A stretch of 64,000 nucleotides of DNA. It comes from Desulfatibacillum aliphaticivorans DSM 15576. GTDB lineage: Bacteria > Desulfobacterota > Desulfobacteria > Desulfobacterales > Desulfatibacillaceae. Where the stretch lies: positions 1 to 64,000 of the forward strand of contig NZ_AUCT01000024.1 of NCBI RefSeq assembly GCF_000429905.1, read 5' to 3'. Each line of letters begins with the position of its first letter. The first letter of the stretch is position 1. The notes under the pieces are model-generated. The model saw only the letters and a list, made by a program, of their open reading frames with translations. It had not been told where the DNA came from and searched no databases. Made by a program: the position numbers and the translations under genes. Below are positions 17,005-24,846 of the stretch, piece by piece.

Positions 17005-17448
17005 ATGAAAACAAGGCTGATCATTTTTCTGTTTGCCCTCGCCGCACTCCCGATGCCGGCGCACGCCCAGGACCCGGCCTCCCAATTCACCCGCGCCTAT
17101 CATTTGGTCTCCCAGGATAAAATTCCGCTGCTTTACGACGTCTGGGGAGCTTTTGTCTCCATCGCTCTGGCGGAAGAGGAACGGGACCGGCCGGGGAATT
17201 CCCTATTCATTTATCGGGAAACAGGCTACGGTCCCATGCTTTTGGAACTGGATGCAGACGTAATGGACGGCGTTAAAATGGAGATGCAGGACGCCTGGAA
17301 AAGCGGCGGCTCCGGGCATAAACCCCATAAAAGCATCCCGCCGATCAAATCCCACAGCCCGGAAAACCGAGGCTCCAGCGTGCTGATAATCCAGCCCCGG
17401 CCGGAGGTCCCTGAAGTGGGGATAACGTCTGAGGATATTGAGAATTAA
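17005..17448 (+). CDS. Small secreted protein of unknown function
   Basis: 147 aa. The N-terminus MKTRLIIFLFALAALPMPAHAQ is a clear Sec signal peptide with a cleavage site after AHA. The mature part has no motif I recognise; it is acidic in the middle (EEERDRPGN) and ends in a Pro/Ser-rich tail. The frame is open further upstream, inside the response-regulator gene, but the signal peptide fixes the start at 17005. It is followed by the GyrI-like gene remnant and a terminator. Confidence 0.72.
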   Translation: MKTRLIIFLFALAALPMPAHAQDPASQFTRAYHLVSQDKIPLLYDVWGAFVSIALAEEERDRPGNSLFIYRETGYGPMLLELDADVMDGVKMEMQDAWKSGGSGHKPHKSIPPIKSHSPENRGSSVLIIQPRPEVPEVGITSEDIEN

Positions 17449-17461
17449 AGGAAATGAATCC

Positions 17462-17577
17462 ATGAAGAAAATCGATTATAAAAAGGAACTTAAACACTTA
17501 TTCAGGCCCTCATCCAAAAAGGTTGAGGCGGTCGTTGTTCCCAAGATGAACTTCCTGATGGTGGACGGCGCAGGGGC
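17462..17577 (+). pseudogene. GyrI-like domain gene, N-terminal remnant
   Basis: The first ~37 codons (MKKIDYKKELKHLFRPSSKK, then VVVPKMNFLMVDGAG) look like the beginning of GyrI-like/AraC-effector-binding domain proteins (COG4832 type), which normally run to about 200 residues. After GAGAP the similarity stops, the frame turns into Gly/Ala-rich low-complexity sequence and runs into the 3' end of the converging gene. The rest of the gene is therefore gone. Start ATG follows AAAGGAAATGA. Confidence 0.6.
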
Positions 17578-17623
17578 GCCCCTGGGTTCGCGCGGAATAC
17601 GGGGGGCGGGCGCCGGACCTTTG

Positions 17624-17653
17624 GCCAAAGGCTATTTGGCTTTTTTCTTTTTC
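17624..17653 (+). terminator. Intrinsic terminator closing the 11.3-17.5 kb transcript
   Basis: GCCAAA, five-base loop, TTTGGC, then TTTTTTCTTTTTC. The hairpin overlaps the last codons and the stop of the converging gene (stop at 17632), whose Lys-rich C-terminus is encoded by the T-tract. Confidence 0.65.
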
Positions 17654-18546
17654 TTGGCGGGTTTGGGCGCGGGCGGCGGCTCCGGGGCTTGTTCAGCGTT
17701 TTCCTCCTGAGTCTCTTCGGCTTCCGGGGGCGCGGGAAGGATTTCCTTGGCTTTGGCCTCTTCCTCCTCCATCTTCTGTACGACCTCGGTGATGCTGTAG
17801 GCGTAATCCATCATTTTTTCCATCTGGTCGCTATGCCTGCCGATGACCTTGTCCAACTCCTTGCGGATGAGTTTGGCGTGGCGCTGGTTTGGCATCTTGT
17901 CCAGCCAGGAGTCCAGGCAGGCCAGGGAAAAAGCCAGGTCTTCGGCGTTTTTATCCACCAGGGCGGCGACGGCCTTTTTCAAAAAGCCCTGCTGGCTTTT
18001 CATGAGCGGCAGGCTGAAGACAATAAGGGTCAGGAGCATGCCCGGAACCGCCATGTACCACGTGACTTGAGGCAATAGATGCCAGGCGGCGCCGATTCCG
18101 ACGATTGCCAGAACCATGAGGATGGAAAAAACCACGGACATTTTTTCAAAGCCGGATTGGAACCCCACTTTGGCGTATTGGGAGTCCAGGTGCTCGAATT
18201 GCTTTTTCACCTTGTCGGCGAAAATTTCCTTCCGAAGCTCTTCGGGGGACTTTGGCGGCGGACCGGCTTTTTCCGGCTGCTTTTTGGGAGCGGGCTGACC
18301 CTGGGCGGATTTCTCCTCCATGATCAGGCATTCGGCGCCCAGTTGGGCGAACACTTCCTTGAATTTCTTGGCCGCTTCCAGGTCCATGTTTCTTTTGATG
18401 GCCACGGGCCTGCCTGAAAACATTTTATCCACCCTGGCGTCTTGCATATTAAACCGCAAGGCCACGTTGTTCCGCACGTTGGCGATGTTGTGGCCAGGCA
18501 GCGCTTTTCCCGTAATAACAACCATGTATTTGACATTTTCACTCAT
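17632..18546 (-). CDS. Membrane protein with N-terminal calculated 'KALPGHN'-type domain and two TM segments
   Basis: 304 aa from the preferred start (MSENVKYMVVITGKALPG); the open frame begins 29 codons earlier, without family-like sequence. Residues 1-75 resemble a small domain repeated in many proteobacterial regulators, with pattern LPG..i..V..N.A..F, FSGRPVAIKR, AKKFKEVFAQLGAEC. A Pro/Lys-rich linker follows (to ~110), then two hydrophobic segments (about residues 135-155 and 160-180), a helical region and a Glu/Pro/Ala tail ending PAKKKKKAK. Probably an inner-membrane protein. The function of the small domain is unknown to me. It lies 157 bases downstream of the helicase gene. Confidence 0.65.
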   Translation of the reverse strand: MSENVKYMVVITGKALPGHNIANVRNNVALRFNMQDARVDKMFSGRPVAIKRNMDLEAAKKFKEVFAQLGAECLIMEEKSAQGQPAPKKQPEKAGPPPKSPEELRKEIFADKVKKQFEHLDSQYAKVGFQSGFEKMSVVFSILMVLAIVGIGAAWHLLPQVTWYMAVPGMLLTLIVFSLPLMKSQQGFLKKAVAALVDKNAEDLAFSLACLDSWLDKMPNQRHAKLIRKELDKVIGRHSDQMEKMMDYAYSITEVVQKMEEEEAKAKEILPAPPEAEETQEENAEQAPEPPPAPKPAKKKKKAK

Positions 18547-18703
18547 TGAAGCAGCCCTCTTGATATCAAGGTCCCGAGCAGTAGCAGTTCCGAAGCTGAT
18601 CGAATTTGCGGAAGGTTCCATCCGATTGGACACCTATCATACCACAAAGAACCCATTACTCCAACATATGGATTGTTTGTCCCATACGCCTTTTTGCTAT
18701 GGA

Positions 18704-20095
18704 TTATGAGCAGAATCGCAACGGGCTTTGCCCCTTCAGGCCCAACTGGCGATAGGCTTCCATGCGGGATTGAAAAGAGGCCTGTAAGACCCCGGGCTTG
18801 TCTACGTAGTCGAACACCGCGGCTTGCTCCTTGCCTTTTTGGGCTCGGAGCACGCGGCCGACGACCTGCAGGACCCTGCCCGTGAACTTGACCGGCGTGG
18901 CCATGAAAAGGGCTGAAAGCGAAGGGCAGTCAAAGCCCTCCCCGATCAACTGGATCGTGGCCACCAGAATGTCCACCTCTCCCTCGTTGACCCGCCGCAC
19001 GATGTCCTTGCGTTTGATGTCCGCCAGATCCCCGGTGAGCACGCCCACTCTGGCGCCCTTGTCCGCCATGAGGGCCGCCAGCTTGCGGCAGTGGCTTTTA
19101 CGGTCCGAGACCACCAGGGCGGTTCCGCTCCCCTCGCACTGAAACTCCACGGCGTCCGATGCGATAAGCCGGTTTCTGTCTCCGTCGTCCACCAGGGTGG
19201 AAATCATCTGGTGGTAGTCATCCTCGTAGGGATAGTCAAAGTTGGTTTTGCGCACTACGAGTTTAGCCCGGGAGATTTTCCCTTTGTCCTGGAGATCCAT
19301 GGCGTTGACTTCGCAAACCGAGTCTCCGATGTACATGGGAATGAGCGGCGTCAGGCCGTCCCTGCGAAAGGGCGTGGCCGAAAGGCCCAGCATGTATTTG
19401 CTGTCAAAGGCCTTGACCGCCACGGTAAAGCTGCGGGAGGGTATGCGGTGGCATTCGTCCACGATCAAATGGCCGGTCTTTTTTTTCATCTGGGCGGCGC
19501 ATTTATACAGCGAGTTTACCACGCAGATGGTCAGATTGCGGTCAAACTGCTTTTTGCCGTCGCCCACAAGGCCGATGTCCTGTTCGCGGATATCCAGAAA
19601 ATCCAGGGCCCGCTCCTTCCATTGGTAGAGCAGTTCCTTGGTATGGACGATGACCACGGCGGGCTGGGCCCGCTCGCTGATGCAGTACAAAGCCAGGATG
19701 GTTTTTCCGGCGCCCGTGGGCATGCGGGCCACGCCGAACCGGCGGGATAAAATGCGTTGGGCGGCCTCCTGCTGAAATCCGTACAACTCCCCCATGAATC
19801 CGAACTGGACTTCCGGCAGCTCGCGGGTTTGATCCACCATTTCGTAGTCGAGGCCGGAGCGAGACAGCCAGGTGAGCAATTGCCTGGCGAACCCCCTTGG
19901 CATGGATGTTACGTCCCCCCGCTTCCAGTAATAATGGAGGTGTTTTTTGACCCCGTAATTGTACCTGCCGAACTTTTGATTTTCCAGCCAAACCGGATTG
20001 ACTAGCGTCAACCTGCGCTTGAGGAATTCCTCCAGTTCCGGGTCAAGAGGCCCTTGTATCCGGATTGTCGAGCTGATTTTTATTTGGATTTTCAT
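18704..20095 (-). CDS. XPB/SSL2-like superfamily II helicase
   Basis: 463 aa from MKIQIK (the frame is open 13 codons more). The N-terminal ~105 residues (TIRIQGPLDPELEEFLKRR) are the damage-recognition-like region found in bacterial XPB relatives. The helicase core has Walker A MPTGAGKT (Lys131), motif II VDECHR (DEAH type), motif III LSATPFRRDG and, in the C-terminal lobe, QLIGEGFDCP and GRVLRAQKGK. A role in DNA repair or transcription-coupled processes is inferred by family. No nuclease or Bax1-like partner gene is adjacent. Confidence 0.85.
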   Translation of the reverse strand: MKIQIKISSTIRIQGPLDPELEEFLKRRLTLVNPVWLENQKFGRYNYGVKKHLHYYWKRGDVTSMPRGFARQLLTWLSRSGLDYEMVDQTRELPEVQFGFMGELYGFQQEAAQRILSRRFGVARMPTGAGKTILALYCISERAQPAVVIVHTKELLYQWKERALDFLDIREQDIGLVGDGKKQFDRNLTICVVNSLYKCAAQMKKKTGHLIVDECHRIPSRSFTVAVKAFDSKYMLGLSATPFRRDGLTPLIPMYIGDSVCEVNAMDLQDKGKISRAKLVVRKTNFDYPYEDDYHQMISTLVDDGDRNRLIASDAVEFQCEGSGTALVVSDRKSHCRKLAALMADKGARVGVLTGDLADIKRKDIVRRVNEGEVDILVATIQLIGEGFDCPSLSALFMATPVKFTGRVLQVVGRVLRAQKGKEQAAVFDYVDKPGVLQASFQSRMEAYRQLGLKGQSPLRFCS

Positions 20096-20170
20096 AGCCG
20101 TTATTTCCAATGATTCTCGGCCATGAGTTAGCATTGACCGGCGTGCTTGTAAAGCGCGCTAAGGTTGTGC

Positions 20171-20199
20171 TTGACTTTAAGCCGGTTCTGGATTCAAAT
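20171..20199 (+). promoter_or_regulatory. Candidate sigma-70 promoter
   Basis: TTGACT, 17-base spacer, TCAAAT, about 70 bases upstream of the secreted chalcone-isomerase-like gene. The -35 is good and the -10 moderate (4 of 6). Pattern match only. Confidence 0.35.
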
Positions 20200-20271
20200 G
20201 GAGTGGTCCTAATTCCTACCTGGACGGGGGTTTCTTTTCAGTTTTATTTCGTGAACAAAAAGGAGAGGATT

Positions 20272-20844
20272 ATGAAGAGGATTGTTATTGCAGTGCTGGT
20301 TTTGCTTATGGCGGCTCCATTTGCCATGGCCAAGGATTTTGGGGGAGCGGAAATTCCCGACACTGTAACCATCGAGGGGGCCAAACTGACCTTCAACGGC
20401 GCGGGCATCCGGAAAAAGCTCAAGTTCGTCAAGGTCTACGCCGCAGCATTGTTCCTGGAGAATAAGAGCAGCGACGCGGAAAAGATCTTGAACGCCGACG
20501 AACCCATGATGATCCGTATGGTCTTCATCCGCGGCAAGATCACCCCTCAGCAGCTTATCGACTCCTGGAACGAAAGCTTTACGGCAATCACCAACAACAA
20601 CACCGCGCCCTGGCAGGAGCAGATCGACAAGTTCAACGCCTGCTTCGCCGTTGACACTGTGGAAGGCCAGACCTACGACATGGCCTACCTGCCCGCAAAG
20701 GGCCTGGTGGTTTACCTGGACGGCAAGGAGAAAGCGACCATCCCCGGCAAGGAGTTCAAGAACATGGTGTTTTCCATCTGGTTGGGCAAAGGCCCCATGG
20801 ACGGAAACATGGAAGATCTGAAAGAGGACATGCTGGGCAAATAA
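20272..20844 (+). CDS. Secreted chalcone-isomerase-like protein
   Basis: 190 aa with a Sec signal peptide (MKRIVIAVLVLLMAAPFAMA). The mature part matches the bacterial chalcone-isomerase-fold family: FNGAGIRKKLKFVKVYAAALFL near the start, then a helical ITPQQLIDSWNESF and FSIWLGKGP at the end. Family members are periplasmic and probably bind fatty acids or similar ligands rather than chalcones; that is established only by analogy. AAGGAGAGG lies just before the ATG. It stands alone between its promoter and a terminator. Confidence 0.82.
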   Translation: MKRIVIAVLVLLMAAPFAMAKDFGGAEIPDTVTIEGAKLTFNGAGIRKKLKFVKVYAAALFLENKSSDAEKILNADEPMMIRMVFIRGKITPQQLIDSWNESFTAITNNNTAPWQEQIDKFNACFAVDTVEGQTYDMAYLPAKGLVVYLDGKEKATIPGKEFKNMVFSIWLGKGPMDGNMEDLKEDMLGK

Positions 20845-20862
20845 TCGCTTATTCAAAAATTC

Positions 20863-20904
20863 AAAAAGCCGGGAAACCCGATTAAATGGGCTCCCGGCTT
20901 TTTT
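20863..20904 (+). terminator. Intrinsic terminator after the chalcone-isomerase-like gene
   Basis: AAAAAGCCGGGA at the left pairs with TCCCGGCTTTTTTT at the right, with CCC/GGG pairing inside. The A- and T-tracts on both sides make it suitable for both the plus-strand gene and the minus-strand hybrid kinase ending at 20917. Confidence 0.85.
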
Positions 20905-20916
20905 TATGGTTTTCTA

Positions 20917-23301
20917 TCACTGCTTTTTCTGCTGCTCATCCAGCACTTCCCTGATTTTTCGGCCCAGGTCCATGATATTGGCGGGCTTGCTCAAAAGGGC
21001 CTTGACGCCCATTTTTTCCACATCGCTGGAGGACGCCATTTCCGAGTATCCTGTGAATAAAATAATAGGCAGGGAGGGTTTGATCTTAAGCATTTTCTCG
21101 GCAAGGGCCAAGCCGGTCATTTTGGGCATGGTCAGATCCGTAATGACCAGATCGTAGGATTCGGGCTCCTGAAAAAATGCGTTGCAGGCCTTCAGGCTGT
21201 CTAAAAAACAGGTCACTTTGTATCCCAGCCTGTGGAGCATTTGAGCCAGCATTTTAATAATGGCCTCTTCATCGTCGACGATTAAAAGGCGCTCGCACCC
21301 TTTGGGAACCGGGGAAATATCCTTTTCCACAAAATCCCCCTGGGTGATGGGGATGATGGGCAGGTACACGTTAAAAGCGCTCCCCTTGCCCACTTTCGAT
21401 TCCACGCTGATATGGCCCTTAAGTTTCTGCACGATGGCCAACACCGAGGCCAAGCCTAAGCCGGTGCCCTCTCCGGCTATTTTTGTGGTGAAATACGGCT
21501 CGAAAATGCGTTCGATCACATCCTTGGAAATGCCGCAGCCCGTGTCCCGAACCGTCAGCCTGGCGTAGTCTCCCGGGGCGATTGGCAACACCGATTCTCC
21601 CTGGCTCGGGTTGATATGCTCTTCAACAAGACTGATATACAGCAGCCCCCCTTGATCCAGCATGGCGTGGTAGGCGTTGGTGCACAAATTCAAGAGCACC
21701 TGGTGGATTTGGGTCGGGTCCGCCAGAATCATCCGGCATTTTCTGGAAATTTTCGGGTTGATCTGGATTGTGGAGGGCAGGACCGCCCTGAGCATGCGCA
21801 GCACGTCCTCCAAAATCGACTGGACGGCCACAGGAACCACTTCCTGTTCCGTGGGCCGGGAAAAGGAAAGTATCTGCTGCACCAGATCCCTGGCCCGGTA
21901 CGCGGATTTTTCAATCTCCTCCACGTTTTTATACGGGATGGATTCCGGCGTCAGATCGTCCTTGAGCATTTCTGCATAGCCCAGGATAGGATACAGAATG
22001 TTATTGAAGTCGTGAGCAATGCCTCCCGCCATGGTGCCGATGGCCTCCATCTTGCGGGATTGCACCAGCTGTTTTTCAAGCCGTTCCTTTTCCTCAATGG
22101 CCAGCTTGGTGGGGGTGATGTCTTCCAGAAAATTTTGAAAGCCTACAATCTCGCCCGAGGAGTTGGACGCGTCGCTGAACACAAGCTGGGGAATGGTTCG
22201 CAGCCATCGAATCTCCCGGGACGCGGTCACCACCCGAAGGACGTAAGGCTTCACTTCCTTCCGGGTGGTTAGGGCTTGGTTTCTCTGCTGATGCATGACC
22301 GGCAGGTCTTCAGGGTATAGTATGGGAAGAAACGAAGAATTCTTCCAGTCGCGCAGGTTGTAACCAGTGACCTCCTCAATTTTTTTATTGGCGTACACAA
22401 TCTCGCCGTCCAGGTTGGTGATCAACATCCCAATGGGAGCGTTCTCCACGAAATCCTTGTATTTCGCCTCACTTTGGGCCAGTTGCAGAACGGTCATCTT
22501 GGAGTCGGTCAGATCCGTATGGTGCCCAATAAGGGCGATCACCCGGCCCTCGGCGTCCATAATGCCGTCTGCCTGCAGATCCACGTGAATAATCTGACCG
22601 TTTTTGGTGCGCATCTCCACCTCGCCGCTCCAGAACTCTCCGTTCTGAATGGTCTCGAAGACTTCCACCGCCTGCTCCTGGTTATTGTACAGGGATTGGG
22701 GGCTCTTATTGCGCAACTCTTCCAGGCTGTACCCGAACATGCGGGAAAAAGCCTCGTTATGATAAAAATGCCTGCCGTCGGGGTAGGACATGCCCACGGC
22801 GTCTTTACTGCCCCGCACGGCGGCTTTCAAACGCACCCGCTCCATGTCCTCCTGACGCCAGGGAGGATGGTCGGATAGCAGAGCCACCAGGCTCTTCAGG
22901 CCTTCTCCGTTTCCTACGGCTTGCAGCCTGGCGGAGCATGAAATGCGTTCGGCGCCTTGTCTGTGAACGACGACCGGAAGCGAGGCGCATTCAGCCCCCC
23001 CTTGTTTCGTCCTTTCAAGGAATAATCCCAGGGAATTGGAATCAATGCTGAACAGGCTCCGAAGATTGGTCATGCCTACAAGTTCCGGCTCCGAAAACCC
23101 TGAAAGCCTGCAAAACATGCGGTTCACTCGTGTGATGCAAGTCTTTTCCAGATCGATTTCCACGTAAGCCATGGGAATATTGTCAATGTCGCAAAGGGAT
23201 TCCAGGGCGTGAAGCAACCCGTTTTCCGGGGATTCCCGGAGGCCGGAGGGCTCGGGCGGCTCGTAGGCATTCTTGTTGGTCGTTTCAGGCCGTCGTCCCA
23301 C
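20917..23301 (-). CDS. PAS-containing hybrid histidine kinase
   Basis: 794 aa, apparently cytoplasmic (no membrane segment). Three PAS-like domains (about 30-140, 150-275, 280-400) precede a HisKA domain with phospho-acceptor His430 in GGIAHDFNN, a HATPase with the N box NLCTNAYHAM and G boxes DTGCGIS and GEGTGLGL, and a C-terminal receiver with Asp722 in DLVITDLTMPKMTG and Lys in LLSKPAN. The third PAS includes YANKKIEEVTGY. Such hybrids pass phosphate to an Hpt or response regulator elsewhere; no partner gene is adjacent. A similar architecture with membrane segments occurs at 56.1-58.3 kb. Confidence 0.93.
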   Translation of the reverse strand: MGRRPETTNKNAYEPPEPSGLRESPENGLLHALESLCDIDNIPMAYVEIDLEKTCITRVNRMFCRLSGFSEPELVGMTNLRSLFSIDSNSLGLFLERTKQGGAECASLPVVVHRQGAERISCSARLQAVGNGEGLKSLVALLSDHPPWRQEDMERVRLKAAVRGSKDAVGMSYPDGRHFYHNEAFSRMFGYSLEELRNKSPQSLYNNQEQAVEVFETIQNGEFWSGEVEMRTKNGQIIHVDLQADGIMDAEGRVIALIGHHTDLTDSKMTVLQLAQSEAKYKDFVENAPIGMLITNLDGEIVYANKKIEEVTGYNLRDWKNSSFLPILYPEDLPVMHQQRNQALTTRKEVKPYVLRVVTASREIRWLRTIPQLVFSDASNSSGEIVGFQNFLEDITPTKLAIEEKERLEKQLVQSRKMEAIGTMAGGIAHDFNNILYPILGYAEMLKDDLTPESIPYKNVEEIEKSAYRARDLVQQILSFSRPTEQEVVPVAVQSILEDVLRMLRAVLPSTIQINPKISRKCRMILADPTQIHQVLLNLCTNAYHAMLDQGGLLYISLVEEHINPSQGESVLPIAPGDYARLTVRDTGCGISKDVIERIFEPYFTTKIAGEGTGLGLASVLAIVQKLKGHISVESKVGKGSAFNVYLPIIPITQGDFVEKDISPVPKGCERLLIVDDEEAIIKMLAQMLHRLGYKVTCFLDSLKACNAFFQEPESYDLVITDLTMPKMTGLALAEKMLKIKPSLPIILFTGYSEMASSSDVEKMGVKALLSKPANIMDLGRKIREVLDEQQKKQ

Positions 23302-23522
23302 AGATTCCCTCCGTATCGGCGATAAAAGCGGCTTTTTTCATGACACTGAAAGCAAGGCAATGGTTTTGAAAACCAAATAGACTACAACTATAAAGCGATT
23401 ATGGGGGATCAATCAAGAGTGAATTTAGAAAATTTGCACAAAAGACCCTGTATACGGCATAGTTTATCGCCTTTAATAATAAATAAATTCAGTTCTCTTG
23501 GTTTTGATGAAACCAAAGTTTT

Positions 23523-24044
23523 TTATTTGAGGGATTTCAACAGATACTGCAAAAAGGCCAGGGCGTCCTTGGCTACGTAGTCCACACGGGCCTCGTCAGC
23601 CAGGTCGGGATCAAAGAGAAAGGCGGCGCCTCCGGCGATGAACAGGGTGTCTTGGGGGATGGAGCGTCCAATGCGCACGGCGTCTTCGTCGGAAAACTGC
23701 TGCAGAACGGTCAGGCCCAGAACCCGGGCCTTTTTGTCGTGACAGGCCTGGATGATCTTGTCAGGAGATTGAAGCAGGCCGAGTTCAACTATTTCCAACC
23801 CGGCGGCCTTGGCGTATTGATGGATGAGGTCCAGGCCGTAGCCCATGGCGTCGTCCAGGGTGGCGGTCACCATGACGGGGGGAGGGTTCCACAGGCCGGG
23901 GAAATTGTTCGCCTGCTTCCACTCCAAAATAGCCTGAATCCCTTCCTCCATCTGGAAGCGGGTGGCTTTTTTGTTATGGAAGCAGGCGATCAGGGAATCC
24001 AGTTTGCCCCTTAATTCTGAAGGGCTACTGGTTTTCCCGGACAT
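23523..24044 (-). CDS. Corrinoid-binding-fold protein lacking the usual His
   Basis: 173 aa. After ~50 helical residues (LRGKLDSLIACFHNKKA) a Rossmann-like domain resembles B12-binding modules: VMVTATLDDAMGYGLDLI..., then IVELGLL, VLGLTVLQQFSDED and FIAGGAAF. In cobalamin-binding proteins the loop reads DxHxxG; here it is D-A-M-G-Y-G, so the cobalt-ligating His is replaced by Met. It may bind another ligand or base-off B12 without His. The start overlaps the end of purQ by 20 bases, so it is probably translated with the purine genes. Function not known. Confidence 0.62.
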   Translation of the reverse strand: MSGKTSSPSELRGKLDSLIACFHNKKATRFQMEEGIQAILEWKQANNFPGLWNPPPVMVTATLDDAMGYGLDLIHQYAKAAGLEIVELGLLQSPDKIIQACHDKKARVLGLTVLQQFSDEDAVRIGRSIPQDTLFIAGGAAFLFDPDLADEARVDYVAKDALAFLQYLLKSLK

Positions 24045-24846
24045 AATTCACACCGTTGATAAAAATTTGTAGCCCGGGGGACACGGCGTCGCCCATGGCC
24101 TCGCCTTTGCGCTTTTTTTCTTCCTTGATCCGGGTCCACTGGGGATGGTTGGAATAATGCACCGTGGCCTCAGGATGGGGCATGAGCCCGAATATGCGCC
24201 CCGTGGGGTCGCATATGCCGGCGATGTCGTCCACAGCCCCGTTGGGGTTTTCCGGGAACTTGCCGTTGGCCGGAGAACCGTCGGCCAGGGCGTAGCGCAA
24301 AGCCACCTGGTTGTTATCCTGCAGGCGTTTGATCACCGCGTCTTCGGCGTACAGCTTGCCTTCTCCGTGGCGCACAGGCAGATCAAAGGATTCCAGCCCC
24401 TTGGTGAACACGCAGGGAGATTTTTCGTTGGGCGCAAGATACACCCAGTCGTCCCGGAAGTTGCCGGAGTCATTGTACGTCAGGGCAACGCTTCGAGAGG
24501 TGTAGTCATTGTCAAAACCGGGCAGCAGGCCGAGATTGACCACCGCCTGGAACCCGTTGCAAATGGCGATGACCAGCCCGCCTTTTTCCACGAATTCCAA
24601 TAACTGTCCGCCCAGGTTGTTTTTCATTCTGGTCGCCTGAATGACGCCTGCGCCGTGATCGTCGCCCCAGGAAAAGCCGCCGCCGAAGGCCAGGATTTGA
24701 AAATCCTCCAGGCGCTCCTCGCCGGCGATGAGGCTGTTGATGTGAACCCGAACGGGTTCGGCGCCGGCCAAAGAAAAGGCGTTCGCGGTTTCGTGGTCGC
24801 AATTCAGGCCGTATCCCGTAAGGACGAGCACCCGGACCTTTTTCAT
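24025..24846 (-). CDS. purQ: Phosphoribosylformylglycinamidine synthase, glutaminase subunit
   Basis: Supplies ammonia from glutamine for the FGAM synthase step of purine synthesis. A class I glutamine amidotransferase domain with GGFSWGDDHGAG, nucleophile Cys in VIAICNGFQAVVNLG and the late catalytic pair in MPHPEATVH. 273 aa, longer than the usual ~225 of small PurQ. The start at MKKVRVLVLTGYG is chosen, as its ATG overlaps the purL stop by four bases; the frame opens nine codons earlier. It works with the PurL protein encoded just upstream. Confidence 0.92.
   Translation of the reverse strand: MKKVRVLVLTGYGLNCDHETANAFSLAGAEPVRVHINSLIAGEERLEDFQILAFGGGFSWGDDHGAGVIQATRMKNNLGGQLLEFVEKGGLVIAICNGFQAVVNLGLLPGFDNDYTSRSVALTYNDSGNFRDDWVYLAPNEKSPCVFTKGLESFDLPVRHGEGKLYAEDAVIKRLQDNNQVALRYALADGSPANGKFPENPNGAVDDIAGICDPTGRIFGLMPHPEATVHYSNHPQWTRIKEEKKRKGEAMGDAVSPGLQIFINGVNYVRENQ

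Noticed and set aside
23498..23520. Hairpin TTGGTTT/AAACCAA followed by T-run near the B12-fold gene's 3' end
   Set aside because: The T-run lies on the plus strand, yet no gene is transcribed rightward there. On the minus strand it lacks a T-tract, so it is not called a terminator.
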